Positions 5,037-5,925 of a stretch of DNA of 5,925 nucleotides are shown piece by piece (positions within the stretch are counted from its first letter, which is position 1; each line of letters opens with the position of its first letter). Where the stretch lies: assembly GCA_910576845.1 (NCBI GenBank), contig CAJTJA010000099.1, positions 1 to 5,925 on the forward strand, read 5' to 3'. This stretch comes from an uncultured Oscillibacter sp. (GTDB lineage: Bacteria > Bacillota > Clostridia > Oscillospirales > Oscillospiraceae). The translations under genes and the position numbers were made by a program. The notes below the pieces were generated by a model, which saw only the letters and a program-made list of their open reading frames with translations, was not told the origin of the DNA and did not search any database.

Positions 5037-5570
5037 CTATTTCTTCCCCAGAACCTCCCGGCGGACGTAGTCAAATGCCGCGTCCTCCCCCCGGTTCCAG
5101 AGCGTAATCAAAATGGTTTCCAGTAACGCCGCCGTATTGGGGTGAAGCAGCAGCCGTCTCCCCTTCCCCCGCTCAAAGAATTTGTAGGGGTCGCCGGGGT
5201 CGAAGGCCGCCCCTTTATAAACCTTGCTGGCGGCCAGACGGTCGCAGAACATCTCCGCCACGTATTTGGACGGCATCTCTACACCGCCGATGCCGCTGCC
5301 GTCCCGCTGATAGTCGGTCCAGTACTCGAAGTGATGGCGGTTCCGGCCCTTGTGGTGAAGCCATGCGGCACTGTAGCCCTCTTCCCGTCTCTGCTGGTCG
5401 TTAGGGCTGTGGTCGCCCTGGAAGTATTTCACCCCGGGCCAAAACTCCACCGGAGAATATTTGGACAAGTCGTGGGTAACGCCCTGCCAATAGAGACCCA
5501 GTCGGAAACAATACTTCCGAACCAGGGCACGATGCCGGCAGACTGTTTTCAAATGCCCCCAAAAATTCAC
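5037..5570 (-). CDS. DUF5662-family protein
   Basis: This 177-residue soluble protein is of unknown function. The sequence fits the DUF5662 pattern as I recall it: HLKTVCRHRALVRKYC near the N-terminus, GLYWQGVTHDLSKYSPVEFW (25-44), KYFQGDHSPN, GYSAAWLHHKGRNRHHFEYW (65-84), EMPSKYVAEMFCDRLAASK, and a C-terminal helical part with HPNTAALLETILITLW. His33-Asp34, His72-His73 and His79-His80 could form a metal site; this is inference. I chose GTG at 5570 because GGAGGG (5579-5584) lies eight bases upstream and the conserved region starts there. A longer frame beginning at ATG 5684 would start upstream of the predicted promoter and has no homologous-looking N-terminus. A small coupled ORF follows. 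Confidence 0.85.
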   Translation of the reverse strand: MNFWGHLKTVCRHRALVRKYCFRLGLYWQGVTHDLSKYSPVEFWPGVKYFQGDHSPNDQQRREEGYSAAWLHHKGRNRHHFEYWTDYQRDGSGIGGVEMPSKYVAEMFCDRLAASKVYKGAAFDPGDPYKFFERGKGRRLLLHPNTAALLETILITLWNRGEDAAFDYVRREVLGKK

Positions 5571-5639
5571 CCCACTCACCCTCCGTTCCTTTTCTTGTAA
5601 GATTTGGAGCCCCTTAGCGGCTTTGCCTCTTAAAGTCCC

Positions 5640-5668
5640 CTTATATCCAAAAAGATAAAAGCAGCCAA
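5640..5668 (-). promoter_or_regulatory. Promoter of the DUF5662 gene
   Basis: On the minus strand TTGGCT (5668-5663), 17 bases, then TATAAG (5645-5640). Transcription would start near 5633, about 60 bases before the GTG start. This also argues against the upstream ATG at 5684. Confidence 0.6.
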
Positions 5669-5699
5669 AAGAGCTTTCGCTCAATTTCTTGCCCGGTAG

Positions 5700-5924
5700 T
5701 CAATCAGGCCATAGTGTCAGCATCACCTGCCGCTCCCTCCGAGACAAGGCTTCCGTGTAAAGCCAAAATTTAACGCTTTTTCTGCCGGGCAAATTTTCAA
5801 TTAGGGTAATATACCCTTCTTTCCCATTCACGCGCTCACATGAGAATTCAGTGAAGTCATCTGTAGAAATTAGGCCTTGTTTGAAAATTGGCGGAATGCC
5901 CAGCGGCGAAAGATTGTTTACCCA
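5700..5924 (-). CDS. 3' end of an unrecognised gene (runs off the right edge)
   Basis: An open frame enters from the right edge and runs 74 codons to TGA at 5702-5700. It contains VNNLSPLGIPPIFKQGLIS, EGYITLIENLPGRKSVKFW and ends ERQVMLTLWPD. There are no stops, and residue use looks natural, with alternating charged and hydrophobic positions and no long low-complexity run. The start is outside the window. I do not recognise the family. It is codirectional with the DUF5662 gene, which has its own promoter in the 130-base gap. A weak 4-bp GAGC-GAAA-GCTC hairpin followed by TTTT (minus strand) lies in that gap. Confidence 0.6.
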   Translation of the reverse strand, partial: WVNNLSPLGIPPIFKQGLISTDDFTEFSCERVNGKEGYITLIENLPGRKSVKFWLYTEALSRRERQVMLTLWPD

Positions 5925-5925
5925 G

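Noticed and set aside
5142..5600. 152-codon plus-strand frame opposite the DUF5662 gene
   Set aside because: Antisense to a gene with conserved motifs, a promoter and a ribosome-binding site; composition is Val/Pro-rich without motifs.
5689..5792. Inverted repeat TTGCCCGG / CCGGGCAA about 85 bases apart as element ends
   Set aside because: One arm lies inside the partial coding frame, and no target duplication or transposase accompanies it.

Overview
The window looks like chromosomal DNA from a Gram-positive anaerobe of class Clostridia, probably an Oscillospirales relative (Flavonifractor/Oscillibacter-like). This is an inference from four things: the clostridial-type glutamate dehydrogenase, strong AGGAGG ribosome-binding sites, fairly GC-rich genes separated by AT-rich promoter islands, and a DUF5662-type protein. 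No rRNA, tRNA, CRISPR array, transposase or phage gene was seen.

Layout. Bases 32-977 (+) hold rplJ and rplL, the end of a ribosomal-protein operon, closed by a strong intrinsic terminator (998-1032). ruvX (1088-1510, +) follows alone. A hairpin at 1516-1543 is placed to stop transcription from both sides, because the next gene, gdh (1708-3057), is convergent. Upstream of gdh is an AT-rich control region (about 3058-3345) with a gdh promoter, two overlapping CodY-like boxes, several short palindromes and a rightward promoter. Bases 3346-3844 have no convincing gene. An XRE-type regulator (3845-4642, +) carries about 19 glycine-phased hydrophobic five-residue repeats after its DNA-binding domain. 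It ends at a hairpin terminator that opens a chain of about eight consecutive inverted repeats (4652-4866). The right end is leftward: a fragment of an unrecognised gene (5700-5924, running off the window), a DUF5662-family gene with a GTG start (5037-5570) and its own promoter, and a coupled 32-residue small ORF (4927-5025).

Functional reading. The left half is housekeeping: the ribosomal stalk, a YqgF-family nuclease and ammonia/glutamate metabolism. The right half is accessory or uncharacterised. The items most worth a second look are the XRE-pentapeptide-repeat protein, the CodY-like arrangement at gdh, the hairpin chain with mutually exclusive pairings, and the DUF5662 gene with its unlisted small partner.
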